Assembly: GCA_016932715.1 (NCBI GenBank)
Contig: JAFGCG010000194.1
Span: forward strand, 1-62,019
Direction: 5' to 3'
DNA from: Anaerolineales bacterium
GTDB taxonomy: Bacteria; Chloroflexota; Anaerolineae; Anaerolineales; Villigracilaceae
Length of the DNA stretch: 62,019 bases
This document shows, one piece after another, positions 25,701-33,945 of the stretch. Under the pieces are notes generated by a model, which had not been told where the DNA came from, searched no databases, and was given only the letters and a program-made list of their open reading frames with translations. How positions within the stretch are numbered: the first letter of the stretch is position 1; each line of letters begins with the position of its first letter. The position numbers and the translations under genes are program-made.

Positions 25701-26330
25701 ATGTCCGTCATAAGCCGTCTGGCATGTTCATTAGGTCGTCGCGATGAAATCCCAAATCAGGAACTGGCGCGTGATCTGGCTGCCAGGAAGGATAAAGCAG
25801 GGATCCGCGAAATCGCTGAAAACCTGTGGAACAAGGATAAAAATATCCAGGCAGACTGTATCAAAGTTCTTTATGAGACTGGATACCTTGAACCAAAGCT
25901 GATTGCCGATTATGCAGAGGAGTTCGTCAAGTTGCTGCGAAGTAGGAACAATCGTCTGGCATGGGGCGGGATGATTGCACTTGCCGAGGTTGCCAAGGTA
26001 AATCCTGGTGCAGTCTTTCAACACCTGGACGAGATCAAAAAAGCCAAGGAGACCGGGTCTGTTATCACTGTGGATAATGCTGTCGCCACCCTGGCATGGA
26101 CAGCCTCGGCAAACGCTCGATACAACCAGGCTATCTTCCCTTATTTGCTGAAACATCTCTCTGGCTGCCGCCCAAAGGAAGTGCCGCAGCATTCGGAGAA
26201 AACACTACCCGCCGTAAACTCAGCCAACAAAACTGATTTCATCAAAGTTCTGGAGAAACGAAGCGAAGATTTGTCTGGTTCCGGGTTATCCCGTGTAAAG
26301 AAAGTCATCAAACAAGCTGCCAGCCTGTAA
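25701..26330 (+). CDS. HEAT/ARM-like helical repeat protein
   Basis: 209 aa, almost entirely helical. Paired-helix segments such as IQADCIKVLYETGYLEPKLI, NNRLAWGGMIALAEVA and DNAVATLAWTASAN have the spacing of HEAT/ARM repeats. No enzyme motif or membrane segment is seen. GGAGG at 25691-25695 fixes ATG 25701, 25 nt after the Cas4-like N-terminal gene. A scaffold or partner-binding role is inference. It separates the two halves of the Cas4-like nuclease. Confidence 0.65.
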   Translation: MSVISRLACSLGRRDEIPNQELARDLAARKDKAGIREIAENLWNKDKNIQADCIKVLYETGYLEPKLIADYAEEFVKLLRSRNNRLAWGGMIALAEVAKVNPGAVFQHLDEIKKAKETGSVITVDNAVATLAWTASANARYNQAIFPYLLKHLSGCRPKEVPQHSEKTLPAVNSANKTDFIKVLEKRSEDLSGSGLSRVKKVIKQAASL

Positions 26331-26366
26331 TCTCTCTACTCAATTCTGACCCTAACCTTAAATACT

Positions 26367-26879
26367 GTGCTTTATTTATCTCTAGCTCTCCTTCTTCTTG
26401 CGTTTCTCTTGTTCTGGCAATCCAACCGCCAGCGCAAAGCTGCCGGGCTGCCGGGCGGACGTGTCATCTACACCGATACACGCGGCTGGGGAAAGCTGGA
26501 GAGGCCGCTTTTCCATCAGGCATTGGGATTGACAGGCAAACCGGATTATCTCATCCAGCAAAATGGACAGATCATCCCTGTGGAGGTGAAATCGGGCCGT
26601 GCACCTGAATCGCCGTATGATTCCCATATTTATCAATTGGCTTCCTATTGTTTGCTGGTCGAGAAAACATACGGCAAACGCCCAGCCTACGGCATCCTCC
26701 ATTACGACAACCGCGACTTTGCCATCGATTACACCCGGGAATTGGAGTCCTCCCTGCTCGATCTGCTGGCGGAAATGAAACGCGATGAACACAGAAAGGA
26801 AGTCGCGCGCTCCCATGAACAGGCAAGCCGCTGTGCGCGCTGCGGCTTCCGCAAAATATGTGATCAGAGTTTGGTGTGA
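26367..26879 (+). CDS. Cas4-like PD-(D/E)XK nuclease with N-terminal membrane anchor (second half of split nuclease)
   Basis: 170 aa. A membrane helix (about 2-18) precedes a PD-(D/E)XK core: GKPDYLIQQNGQIIPVEVKS (Asp, then ExK), followed by YQLASYCLLVEKTYG (the QxxxY motif of Cas4/RecB families). The end has three Cys, CARCGFRKIC, matching the C-terminal iron-sulfur ligands of Cas4. The fourth ligand is in the upstream 78-aa protein. The start is GTG 26367. No CRISPR array or cas1/cas2 is nearby, so the role is probably DNA repair or processing at the membrane. Confidence 0.75.
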   Translation: MLYLSLALLLLAFLLFWQSNRQRKAAGLPGGRVIYTDTRGWGKLERPLFHQALGLTGKPDYLIQQNGQIIPVEVKSGRAPESPYDSHIYQLASYCLLVEKTYGKRPAYGILHYDNRDFAIDYTRELESSLLDLLAEMKRDEHRKEVARSHEQASRCARCGFRKICDQSLV

Positions 26880-26890
26880 GAAGTAGAGAG

Positions 26891-26985
26891 GTATACAAGT
26901 ATACAGGTAATCACGTGTTTACTTGTCTACTTTCTACTTTTTACTTTTTACCCATCTACCTGTGTACCTTTATACCTGTATACCT
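26891..26985. repeat. Short-period array E, TAC-based ~8 bp units with inverted ends
   Basis: The left arm GGTATACAAGTATACAGGTA complements the right end (TACCTTTATACCTGTATACC) with few mismatches. Between them TAC recurs at 7-9 nt spacing. It lies between the Cas4-like gene and nadK, and its right end runs into the nadK -10 box. Confidence 0.7.
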
Positions 26986-27000
26986 TATAATTATCCCACC

Positions 27001-27864
27001 ATGTCCGACGCGTTCATTCCCAAACGGCCTGTCGTAGCTGCCTATCCCAAAATGCCGGGAACCTTTGTGGAGGCAGAGGCGATGGCCAACTATTTGAAGG
27101 AAAAGGGAGTTGAAACAGCCTTTGGTTCCCTCTACGAGGAGAATCTGCGCAAGCGCGTGCGCGGCGGTGAGTTCGACCTGCTCATCATGGCTGGCGGTGA
27201 TGGCAGCCTCCTGCGGGCCGGGAATCTATGTGCTCCCAGCCGGGTCCCGATCCTGGGCGTGAATCTGGGGAGGATTGGTTTCCTCATCCAGATCGAGAAA
27301 GAGGAATGGCGCGAGTACTTTGACAAACTGTTGAACGGTGAAGCCTGGATCGAAAACCGCATGATGCTGCATGCCGAGCATATGCGCTCGGGAGAGGAAC
27401 TGGGATCATGGGACGCCCTGAATGAGGTGGTGGTGGGACGCGGGCACGCTCTGCGGCCTGTCCGTTTGTCGGCCTCCGTGGATGGACGTCATCTCACGAG
27501 CTATGTCGCGGATGGACTCATCGCTGCCACAGCCACCGGTTCAACGGCCTACGCCCTGGCGGCTGGCGGACCCATCCTCCCGCCCGAGTTGCGGAACATC
27601 CTGCTTGTGCCGATTGCCCCGCATCTTTCTGTAGACCGTGCGGTTGTCCTCGCCGAGGGCTCGATGGTCAGCATCGAAGTCCATGGCGAGAACGCTGTTT
27701 TGAGCATCGATGGACAGCCATCCATCACTTTGATGGATGATGATCACGTGGATGTACGCGCTGCCGAAGTGACTGCACAATTTGTCCGCTTTGGCGATCC
27801 GGGATATTTCTATCGCAACCTCACGGCTCATATGAATGAAAATTCACTAGGATTGCCGGGATGA
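27001..27864 (+). CDS. nadK: NAD kinase
   Basis: 287 aa. The catalytic GGDGS motif is IMAGGDGSLLRAG; later conserved parts are ILGVNLGRIGFL, NEVVVGRG, YVADGLIAATATGSTAYALA and GGPILPPELR. It makes NADP from NAD and ATP. A longer frame from 26923 is rejected because it lies in array E. TATAAT ends 9 nt before the ATG and no Shine-Dalgarno is seen, so the leader is very short. Confidence 0.93.
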   Translation: MSDAFIPKRPVVAAYPKMPGTFVEAEAMANYLKEKGVETAFGSLYEENLRKRVRGGEFDLLIMAGGDGSLLRAGNLCAPSRVPILGVNLGRIGFLIQIEKEEWREYFDKLLNGEAWIENRMMLHAEHMRSGEELGSWDALNEVVVGRGHALRPVRLSASVDGRHLTSYVADGLIAATATGSTAYALAAGGPILPPELRNILLVPIAPHLSVDRAVVLAEGSMVSIEVHGENAVLSIDGQPSITLMDDDHVDVRAAEVTAQFVRFGDPGYFYRNLTAHMNENSLGLPG

Positions 27865-27875
27865 AAATTTTCAAA

Positions 27876-27932
27876 CAAAAGGATACGAAGGAAGAAAAAC
27901 CCCTTTGTGGTACTTCGTGTCCTTCGTGGTAA
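27876..27932. repeat. Short-period array F, CCTTCGTG units
   Basis: CCTTTGTGG, TACTTCGTG and TCCTTCGTG repeat at 9-10 nt, with a weaker inverted arm (ACGAAGGAAG) upstream. The end differs by one base from the end of array G over 20 nt. Confidence 0.75.
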
Positions 27933-27950
27933 GGAATCAGGATTGCCGCG

Positions 27951-28475
27951 ATGACCGAATCGACCACCCTCTACTGCTATGTCCACCCCAGCCGCGAGAC
28001 CTCCCTGCGCTGCAATAACTGCAATCGCCCGATCTGCGTTTCGTGCGCAGTTCGCACACCGACAGGCTATCGCTGCCGGGAATGTGTCAAAAGCCTGCTC
28101 AAAACGTTCGATACAGCGGAATGGTATGACTATATTTCGGGGTTCATCGTTGCGGCGCTCCTTTCCGGGGTGGCGTCATTTTTGGTCACGCTGGTCGGCC
28201 GGATTGGTTTTTTTGGATGGCTCATTATTGCATTCGGCGCGCCGACCGTGGCTGTCATGATCGCGGAAGGCGTGCGCAGGGTGACGGGCCGGCGCCGCTC
28301 GCGGGCGTTGTTCATTACGGTTGCCGCTGGTGTTGTGTTTGGCGCGCTGCCCATGATTCTATTTCAGGCGTTTTTCACTGGCAATCTGTTCGGTATTCTC
28401 TTTCAAGTGATCTATCTGGTGATCGCTGTCCCTGTTGTTTACTCCCGACTTTCTGGAATCCAATTGTTCAGATAA
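27951..28475 (+). CDS. B-box-type zinc finger membrane protein
   Basis: 174 aa. A zinc-binding head (about 6-45) has CYVHPSRETSLRCNNC, then CVSCAVRTPTGYRCRECV, a B-box-like Cys/His pattern. It is followed by four hydrophobic segments (about 62-82, 86-106, 118-138, 142-165). The function is unknown. Such proteins are frequent in Chloroflexota and Actinobacteria, and a membrane-linked protein-binding role is inference. It lies 10 nt before recN and may share its transcript. Confidence 0.75.
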   Translation: MTESTTLYCYVHPSRETSLRCNNCNRPICVSCAVRTPTGYRCRECVKSLLKTFDTAEWYDYISGFIVAALLSGVASFLVTLVGRIGFFGWLIIAFGAPTVAVMIAEGVRRVTGRRRSRALFITVAAGVVFGALPMILFQAFFTGNLFGILFQVIYLVIAVPVVYSRLSGIQLFR

Positions 28476-28485
28476 CCTATAACCT

Positions 28486-30216
28486 ATGCTAACAGAACTC
28501 CGTATTCACAATTTTGCGATTATCGACAAGCTCGATTTGCGCTTCGGTCCCGGTCTGATCATTCTGACGGGCGAGACCGGCGCGGGCAAATCCATTATCC
28601 TGGATGCCGTCGTGATGCTGATCGGCGGGCGCGCCGACGCGACGCTCATCCGCACCGATTCAGACGCCGCGTTCGTCGAAGGGGTCTTCCACCTCAAGGG
28701 CCCCGAAAAGGAGACGGTGCATTCCATCCTGCAGCGCGAAGAGCTGATGGACGATCCCAATTATGTGGTCCTGACGCGCGAAGTCCGTAAGGAGGGCCGC
28801 AGCGTGGCGCGCGTCAACGGCCGGACGGTTAACGTTTCGCTGCTGAAGGAACTGGGAGCCTTACTGGTGGATATCCACGGGCAGGCGGAGCACCTGTCGC
28901 TGCTCGATGCGCGCGCCCACCTGGGCCTGCTCGACCGTTACGCGGAAGTGGCGCAGCCCCTCAGCGACTACCGCCAGACCTATCACGCCTTGTTGAACCT
29001 GCGCCGCGAGTTGAACGAGCTGCGCAAAGCCCAGGCGGATGCCGAGCGCCGGGTGGAGATGCTCACCTACCAGGCTGAGGAGATCGAAGTCGCGCGCCTG
29101 AAGCCCGGCGAGGACGAGGAACTGCGTAAGGAACGCGACCGGCTTGCGAATGCCGAGTCGCTCGCCCAGAACGCGCAGGAGGCGCTGGCGGTGCTGGATG
29201 AAGGTTCGCCGGAAACGCCCGCCGCCACCGACCTGGTTGGGCAAGCCTCACAAGCCCTGGCTGCGCTTGCCAAGCTCGACTCGGCGCAAAATGAGCTGGC
29301 GAATCAGGCCGAGGTTCTGCTCGATACGATCTCTGACCTCATTCACAGTCTGCGCGATTATCTCGAAGAGATCGAGTTCAACCCGAAGCGCCTCGACGAA
29401 GTGGAGGAGCGCCTCGACCTGATCCATTCGCTGACGCGCAAGTATGGCGGCAGTATCCCGGCGGTCATTTCTTATGGCACAGAAGCGCGCAAACAGCTCG
29501 AAACGATCACGACCGCCGCCGAGCGCATCGAAGAGCTCGAAATGCAGGAAGCAAAATTACTGGAGAAACTTGCCGGGCAGGGCAGCCTGTTGAGCGAGAA
29601 GCGCAAGACGGCGGCAGTGGAGATGGGGGACAGCATCGAAACGGAACTCGATGATCTGCGGATGGAAGCCGCCAAATTTGGCGTGGACTTCCAGACCAAG
29701 CCCGACCCGAACGGCGCGCCGGTAGCGAATGGCACACGCATCGCCTTCGACCAGAACGGCTTCGATAAAGTGGAATTCCTGATCGCGCCCAATCCTGGCG
29801 AGGGACTCAAGCCGCTGACAAAGATCGCCTCCGGTGGTGAGACCTCGCGCCTCATGCTGGGCTTGAAGAATGTCCTGGCGCGGGCGGACGAAGTGCCGTC
29901 CCTGATCTTCGATGAGATCGACCAGGGCATCGGCGGGCGTGTGGGCATGACGGTGGGACAAAAGCTCTGGAACCTCTCGCGCATGCACCAGGTCTTCTGC
30001 GTGACGCATCTCCCGCAGCTGGCAGCATTTGGCGATGAACATTACCAGGTGCAAAAACTGATCCAGGGCAACCGCACCCTGACGCGCGTCGAGCGCCTCG
30101 ACGGCGAGCCGCGCCTGCTCGAGCTCTCGCAGATGCTCGGCGAAGTGGGCGAGGGCACGCTCCGCTCCGCGCACGAGCTGATGCAGGTCGCGCGGCAGAT
30201 GATCAAGGGGAAGTAG
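28486..30216 (+). CDS. recN: DNA repair protein RecN
   Basis: 576 aa, SMC-like. The N-terminus is MLTELRIHNFAIIDKLDL with Walker A GETGAGKSIILDAV. A coiled-coil middle (about 150-390) follows. The C-terminal head has KIASGGETSRLMLGLK (signature) and SLIFDEIDQGIGGRVG (Walker B), then the late VTHLPQLAAFGDEHYQVQK. It acts in double-strand break repair. A family-typical length confirms that it is intact. Confidence 0.95.
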   Translation: MLTELRIHNFAIIDKLDLRFGPGLIILTGETGAGKSIILDAVVMLIGGRADATLIRTDSDAAFVEGVFHLKGPEKETVHSILQREELMDDPNYVVLTREVRKEGRSVARVNGRTVNVSLLKELGALLVDIHGQAEHLSLLDARAHLGLLDRYAEVAQPLSDYRQTYHALLNLRRELNELRKAQADAERRVEMLTYQAEEIEVARLKPGEDEELRKERDRLANAESLAQNAQEALAVLDEGSPETPAATDLVGQASQALAALAKLDSAQNELANQAEVLLDTISDLIHSLRDYLEEIEFNPKRLDEVEERLDLIHSLTRKYGGSIPAVISYGTEARKQLETITTAAERIEELEMQEAKLLEKLAGQGSLLSEKRKTAAVEMGDSIETELDDLRMEAAKFGVDFQTKPDPNGAPVANGTRIAFDQNGFDKVEFLIAPNPGEGLKPLTKIASGGETSRLMLGLKNVLARADEVPSLIFDEIDQGIGGRVGMTVGQKLWNLSRMHQVFCVTHLPQLAAFGDEHYQVQKLIQGNRTLTRVERLDGEPRLLELSQMLGEVGEGTLRSAHELMQVARQMIKGK

Positions 30217-30378
30217 TGTTCACTACACTACTTCCCACGAATTTCAAAAGATTGATGTAAATTCGAAGGAGCAGTAGATTGAAAATCTGGGGAAATCTAT
30301 AACAAATCTCTAGCAAAATTCTATATAAATCTACATTGTCTTCTGCCAATTACTGTCTAAAATTACATCGGCAGGGCA

Positions 30379-30433
30379 AGGAACACAAAGCCCTTTGTTC
30401 TTTCCTTTGTGAACCTTTGTGTCCTTCGTGGTA
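30379..30433. repeat. Short-period array G, CCTTTGTG units
   Basis: CCCTTTGTT, CCTTTGTGAA, CCTTTGTG and TCCTTCGTGG repeat at about 9-12 nt. An inverted GGAACACAAAG lies upstream. The array ends 6 nt before the PucC-like ATG. Confidence 0.75.
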
Positions 30434-30439
30434 AAAAAC

Positions 30440-31741
30440 ATGTTCCTCAAACGTTTCCAGCTTGGCCTGATCCATGTCGCGGTCGCGATGACCCTCGTTC
30501 CGATCAACAGCACGCTCAACCGTGTGATGATCAAGGAACTCGCCATCTCCGCGACGCTTGTCGCCATCCTGGCTTCCCTTCCTTATTTGTTTTCCCCGAT
30601 CCAGGTGGCAATTGGTTCGTATTCGGACCGCCATCCCATCCTGGGCTTTCGCCGCACGCCGTACATTCTTGTGGGGCTGATCCTGTGTGTGGTGGGAGTG
30701 ATCGTCTCGCCGCAGGTCGCCTTCCTAATACATGATAACTTCCCGCTCGGCTTGCTGGCGGGTCTGCTCGCGTTTGGCGCGTGGGGCATGGGCTACAACC
30801 TCTCCGCAGTTTCCTATCTTTCTCTTGCCTCGGAGCTTTCCGGCGAAAAGGAACGCGGCAAAACGATCGCGACCATGTGGTTCATGATGATCGCTTTCAT
30901 CATCCTGACAGCCATCGGACTCAGCCGCATGGTGGATCCGTACACGCCTCAGGCATTGATCCGTGCGTTTGGAGTGGTAGCCGCGTGCGCGTTCATCCTT
31001 GGCATGCTCGGCCTCCTCAAGCTGGAACCGCGCTCCGGTGTTTCCCCTTCAACCGCCTCCGAATCCTATACCGTTAAACAAATGACTTCCGCCATCACGG
31101 CGAATCCGGTCGCGCGCCTGTTCTTTCTCTATCTGCTTCTATTGCTGGCTGCCATTCTGGGACAGGACGTCCTGCTCGAACCGTTCGGCGCGGAAGCCTT
31201 TGGCATGACCGTGACCCAGACCACGCGGATCACGTCCATTTGGGGGACGTTCGTGCTGCTGGCGATCATTATCGCGGGCCTGCTGGAAGGACGTGTCTCC
31301 AAACGTCTGGTCGCCCAATTGGGCAACACCGGAGCGTTACTTGGATTCATTGTCATTGTGATTAGTGGTATCCTCATCAACCAGACAGTGTTCTATGCTG
31401 GTGTGACATTGTTAGGCGTCGGGACCGGACTCTCCACCGTCGCGAATCTCTCCCTGATGTTCGATCTCACGGTGCCTGGCATGGTGGGACTCTACATCGG
31501 CGCCTGGGGGTTCTCCAACGCGTTGTCCCGTTTAACGGGATCCGTTCTCGGCGGCGTGGTGCGCGATGTGGTGACGCAGGCAACCGGCGCCGCGTTGAGC
31601 GGATATCTGGTCGTGTTCAGCATCGAAGCGCTGATGCTGTTGATCGCCGCGATCATGCTTTATCGGATCGATGTCAATGCCTTTCGAAAGCAAGTGCAGG
31701 AACCATCCTTTAGCGAAAAGGTAGCAATGGCAGCGGAGTAA
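30440..31741 (+). CDS. PucC/BCH-type MFS transporter
   Basis: 433 aa with about 12 membrane helices. The N-terminal FKRFQLGL-type start (MFLKRFQLGLIHVAVAMTLV) and SPIQVAIGSYSDRHPILGFR, followed by RTPYILVG, match the PucC/BCH2/LhaA branch of the major facilitator superfamily. In phototrophs these aid assembly of light-harvesting complexes or carry bacteriochlorophyll. No photosynthesis gene is seen here, so the cargo is unknown. A start at 30419 is rejected because it lies in array G. It is 2 nt from the MerR-like gene. Confidence 0.82.
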   Translation: MFLKRFQLGLIHVAVAMTLVPINSTLNRVMIKELAISATLVAILASLPYLFSPIQVAIGSYSDRHPILGFRRTPYILVGLILCVVGVIVSPQVAFLIHDNFPLGLLAGLLAFGAWGMGYNLSAVSYLSLASELSGEKERGKTIATMWFMMIAFIILTAIGLSRMVDPYTPQALIRAFGVVAACAFILGMLGLLKLEPRSGVSPSTASESYTVKQMTSAITANPVARLFFLYLLLLLAAILGQDVLLEPFGAEAFGMTVTQTTRITSIWGTFVLLAIIIAGLLEGRVSKRLVAQLGNTGALLGFIVIVISGILINQTVFYAGVTLLGVGTGLSTVANLSLMFDLTVPGMVGLYIGAWGFSNALSRLTGSVLGGVVRDVVTQATGAALSGYLVVFSIEALMLLIAAIMLYRIDVNAFRKQVQEPSFSEKVAMAAE

Positions 31742-31743
31742 TT

Positions 31744-32364
31744 ATGAATATGGACGAATGGCTTTCCCTCAGTGATGCAGCAAAGCTGCTCGGCGTGCAT
31801 CCAAGCACCGTGCGGCTTTGGTCTGACAAGGGCGTGCTGCCCACGCACCGCACCTCCGGCGGGCACCGGCGTTACCGCCGCAATGAAGTGCTGTTATGGG
31901 CCAAGACCGCCCGTGAGGTTCGGGCGGAGCCTGAAAGTATCATGCAGACTGCCATGAAGACCGTCCGCGTGCAGATTGGCGAGGCGCATTTGGAATCAGA
32001 GAGCTGGTATCAGAAATTGGATGAGAATGCGCGCCGGCAATATCGTGAAAGCGCTCATTCCCTTTCACGCGGATTGATGACCTACCTGGCCTCAGAAAAT
32101 GGCGACGATTTCGAGGCGCATGCCATCGGGTATGAATATGCCTCGCGCGCCCGCCGTTATGGACTGAGCGAAGTGGATGCCACACGCGCCTTGTTATTCT
32201 TCCGCAATGCACTGATCGAAGCGGTGATGAAGGTGTATCGCGAAGCGAACATCCTTTCCGGGAGGGCCTGGGAGGAAATGCTGCATAAAATGCATACCTT
32301 TACCGATCAGATCCTGGTCAGCCTGTTGGAAACGTATCATAAACTGGAAAGTGTCAATCACTAA
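31744..32364 (+). CDS. MerR-like helix-turn-helix regulator with helical sensor domain
   Basis: 206 aa. The N-terminal winged helix reads LSLSDAAKLLGVHPSTVRLW, then THRTSGGHRRYRRNEV, a MerR/BldC-type DNA reader. The remaining 140 residues are helical and resemble the RsbRD N-terminal/globin-like four-helix sensor regions. No Cys ligand set is seen. It follows the PucC-like gene by 2 nt and is certainly co-transcribed, so it may regulate that gene in response to an unknown signal. Confidence 0.75.
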   Translation: MNMDEWLSLSDAAKLLGVHPSTVRLWSDKGVLPTHRTSGGHRRYRRNEVLLWAKTAREVRAEPESIMQTAMKTVRVQIGEAHLESESWYQKLDENARRQYRESAHSLSRGLMTYLASENGDDFEAHAIGYEYASRARRYGLSEVDATRALLFFRNALIEAVMKVYREANILSGRAWEEMLHKMHTFTDQILVSLLETYHKLESVNH

Positions 32365-32413
32365 TTCTTAAAGTATTCTTATCTGTGTGCGATCCGAGGG
32401 ATGGTTTTAACGC

Positions 32414-32419
32414 TATAAT
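32414..32419 (+). promoter_or_regulatory. -10 box giving a probable leaderless start
   Basis: TATAAT ends 6 nt before ATG 32426, which would place the transcription start at or next to the start codon. No Shine-Dalgarno is visible. Confidence 0.55.
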
Positions 32420-32425
32420 GAAATC

Positions 32426-32911
32426 ATGATACTTGATCTCCCTTATATTCTCGAAACGCGGCGCAACCACGCGCTCGAACATGCTACGCTGCACATGCTG
32501 GCACGTATCCATAAAGTCTCGATGGCAGGCCATTCCAACCCAACCGGTTTCTTCCTCTTTGGAGAACTTCCGACGGAGGAGGTCCGCGCGGCGTTGAACG
32601 AGGCGTATTCCCGCCTGCGTGCAGGGGAGAGCGGACTGGCTGTCCATCCGGGCTGCGGCACGAACCTGGCGGCGACGGCGTTGCTCCCCGCGACGATGGC
32701 CTGGATGCCGATTTCAGGCGTGCGTTCCAACCGCTGGCGGCTCCTGCTGCTGCCCGTTGCTTTGGCATTTGGCGTCCTGGGCTTTTTCCTGAGCAGGCCG
32801 CTCGGAACATGGCTGCAGCGCAATATCACCACCGAAGCAAATCTTGGCAACATGCAGATCATCGACGTGACCCTTGTCCGAAAAGGCGTCCACCGAGTTA
32901 TCACGAAATAA
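32426..32911 (+). CDS. DUF6391-like membrane protein
   Basis: 161 aa. The start ILETRRNHALEHATLHMLAR with its His pair and VHPGCGTNLAATALLP are characteristic of a small family I recall as DUF6391, found in Chloroflexota and Cyanobacteria. One or two hydrophobic segments (about 108-132) follow. The conserved HALEHA could bind metal, but that is inference. The function is unknown. Confidence 0.65.
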   Translation: MILDLPYILETRRNHALEHATLHMLARIHKVSMAGHSNPTGFFLFGELPTEEVRAALNEAYSRLRAGESGLAVHPGCGTNLAATALLPATMAWMPISGVRSNRWRLLLLPVALAFGVLGFFLSRPLGTWLQRNITTEANLGNMQIIDVTLVRKGVHRVITK

Positions 32912-32914
32912 TCC

Positions 32915-32963
32915 GTAGGGGCGCAGTATACTGCGCCCAGGGCACGGCATGCCGTGCCCCTAC
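32915..32963. repeat. Twin-hairpin repeat, GTAGGGGC...GCCCCTAC family, copy 2
   Basis: Terminal complements GTAGGGGC/GCCCCTAC enclose two perfect palindromes (GGGCGCAGTATACTGCGCCC and GGGCACGGCATGCCGTGCCC). It ends 6 nt before the holA ATG, as copy 1 ends 8 nt before recF. Confidence 0.9.
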
Positions 32964-32969
32964 GATAAC

Positions 32970-33941
32970 ATGCCCAATCTCTACTTCCTGTTCGGCAACG
33001 ACGAATTCGCCATCACGCGCAAGCTCAAAGAGTTTGCAGCTGATTTTACCGATCCCACCAGCGCGGACATGAATACGGCGCGCCTCGACGCCCGTTCGAC
33101 CGGCGAAGATGACCTGAACAACGCGGTCAATGCCATGCCGTTCCTTGCGAAGAGACGCCTGGTGCTGCTCGAAAACATCTCCTCGAAATACAACAATCCA
33201 TCTGCGCGCAAAAAGTTCCTCGAATTCATCGGAAAAACGCCGGAGAGTACGCGCCTGGTGATGTACGAATCTGTGGAACCCAGGGATGCGGAGAAACATT
33301 GGCTGGTGAAGTGGGCGGAGAAAAACAGCAAACTGATCCAAACGAGAGCTTTCATGTTGCCGCGCCTGAAAGACATGACAGGCTGGATCGTCAACGAGAC
33401 GAAGAACCAGGGCGGGAAGATCGAGCCGCGCGCCGCGGAGATGCTCAAGGATATGGTCGGTGTGGACACGCGTCAGGCGGGGATGGAGATCGCCAAGCTG
33501 CTGGCATACGTCAATTGGGCGCGCGCGATCACCCTTCAGGATGTGGAAGCCGTCTGCATCGTCACTTCCCAGCAATCAGTGTTCGATTTTGTGGATGCGC
33601 TGGCAAACGGGAACGGCAAAGCGGCGCAGCATCTTTTGCATCGCCTGCTCGAAACCGAAGATGAGTTTTCGTTGTGGGGCATGGTCGTGAGGCAGTTCCG
33701 TCTGCTGATCCAGGCGCGCGAGATCCTGGATGGGCGCGGCAATCAAAACGACGTGGCGCGCGCCCTGGGCGTGCATCCGTTCGTGGCGGAGAAAGCCGCC
33801 CGGCAAGCCGCGCGCTTCTCGACCGAGTCACTCGAATACATCTATCACAAATTGCTGACGATTGACGAGGGGGTAAAGACCAGCCAGGTCACGCTCGACC
33901 TGGCTCTGGATACACTGGTCGTTGAACTGGCGGAAAAGTAG
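32970..33941 (+). CDS. holA: DNA polymerase III subunit delta
   Basis: 323 aa from ATG 32970. The family start LYFLFGNDEFAITRKLKEF is followed by DARSTGEDDLNNAVNAMPFL, LVLLENIS and the C-terminal collar domain (VFDFVDALANGNGKAAQHLL, then FSLWGMVVRQFRLLIQAREI). It opens the beta clamp in the clamp loader. A start at 32949 is rejected because it lies in the twin-hairpin repeat. Confidence 0.9.
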   Translation: MPNLYFLFGNDEFAITRKLKEFAADFTDPTSADMNTARLDARSTGEDDLNNAVNAMPFLAKRRLVLLENISSKYNNPSARKKFLEFIGKTPESTRLVMYESVEPRDAEKHWLVKWAEKNSKLIQTRAFMLPRLKDMTGWIVNETKNQGGKIEPRAAEMLKDMVGVDTRQAGMEIAKLLAYVNWARAITLQDVEAVCIVTSQQSVFDFVDALANGNGKAAQHLLHRLLETEDEFSLWGMVVRQFRLLIQAREILDGRGNQNDVARALGVHPFVAEKAARQAARFSTESLEYIYHKLLTIDEGVKTSQVTLDLALDTLVVELAEK

Positions 33942-33945
33942 TTTC

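Noticed and set aside
25440..26879. CRISPR-Cas locus suggested by Cas4-like motifs
   Set aside because: No direct-repeat/spacer array and no cas1, cas2 or effector gene was found in the window; the short-period arrays have 7-10 bp units without unique spacers.
26923..27000. N-terminal extension of NAD kinase with a hydrophobic head
   Set aside because: The bases are array E; the family start is at 27001, right after a -10 box.
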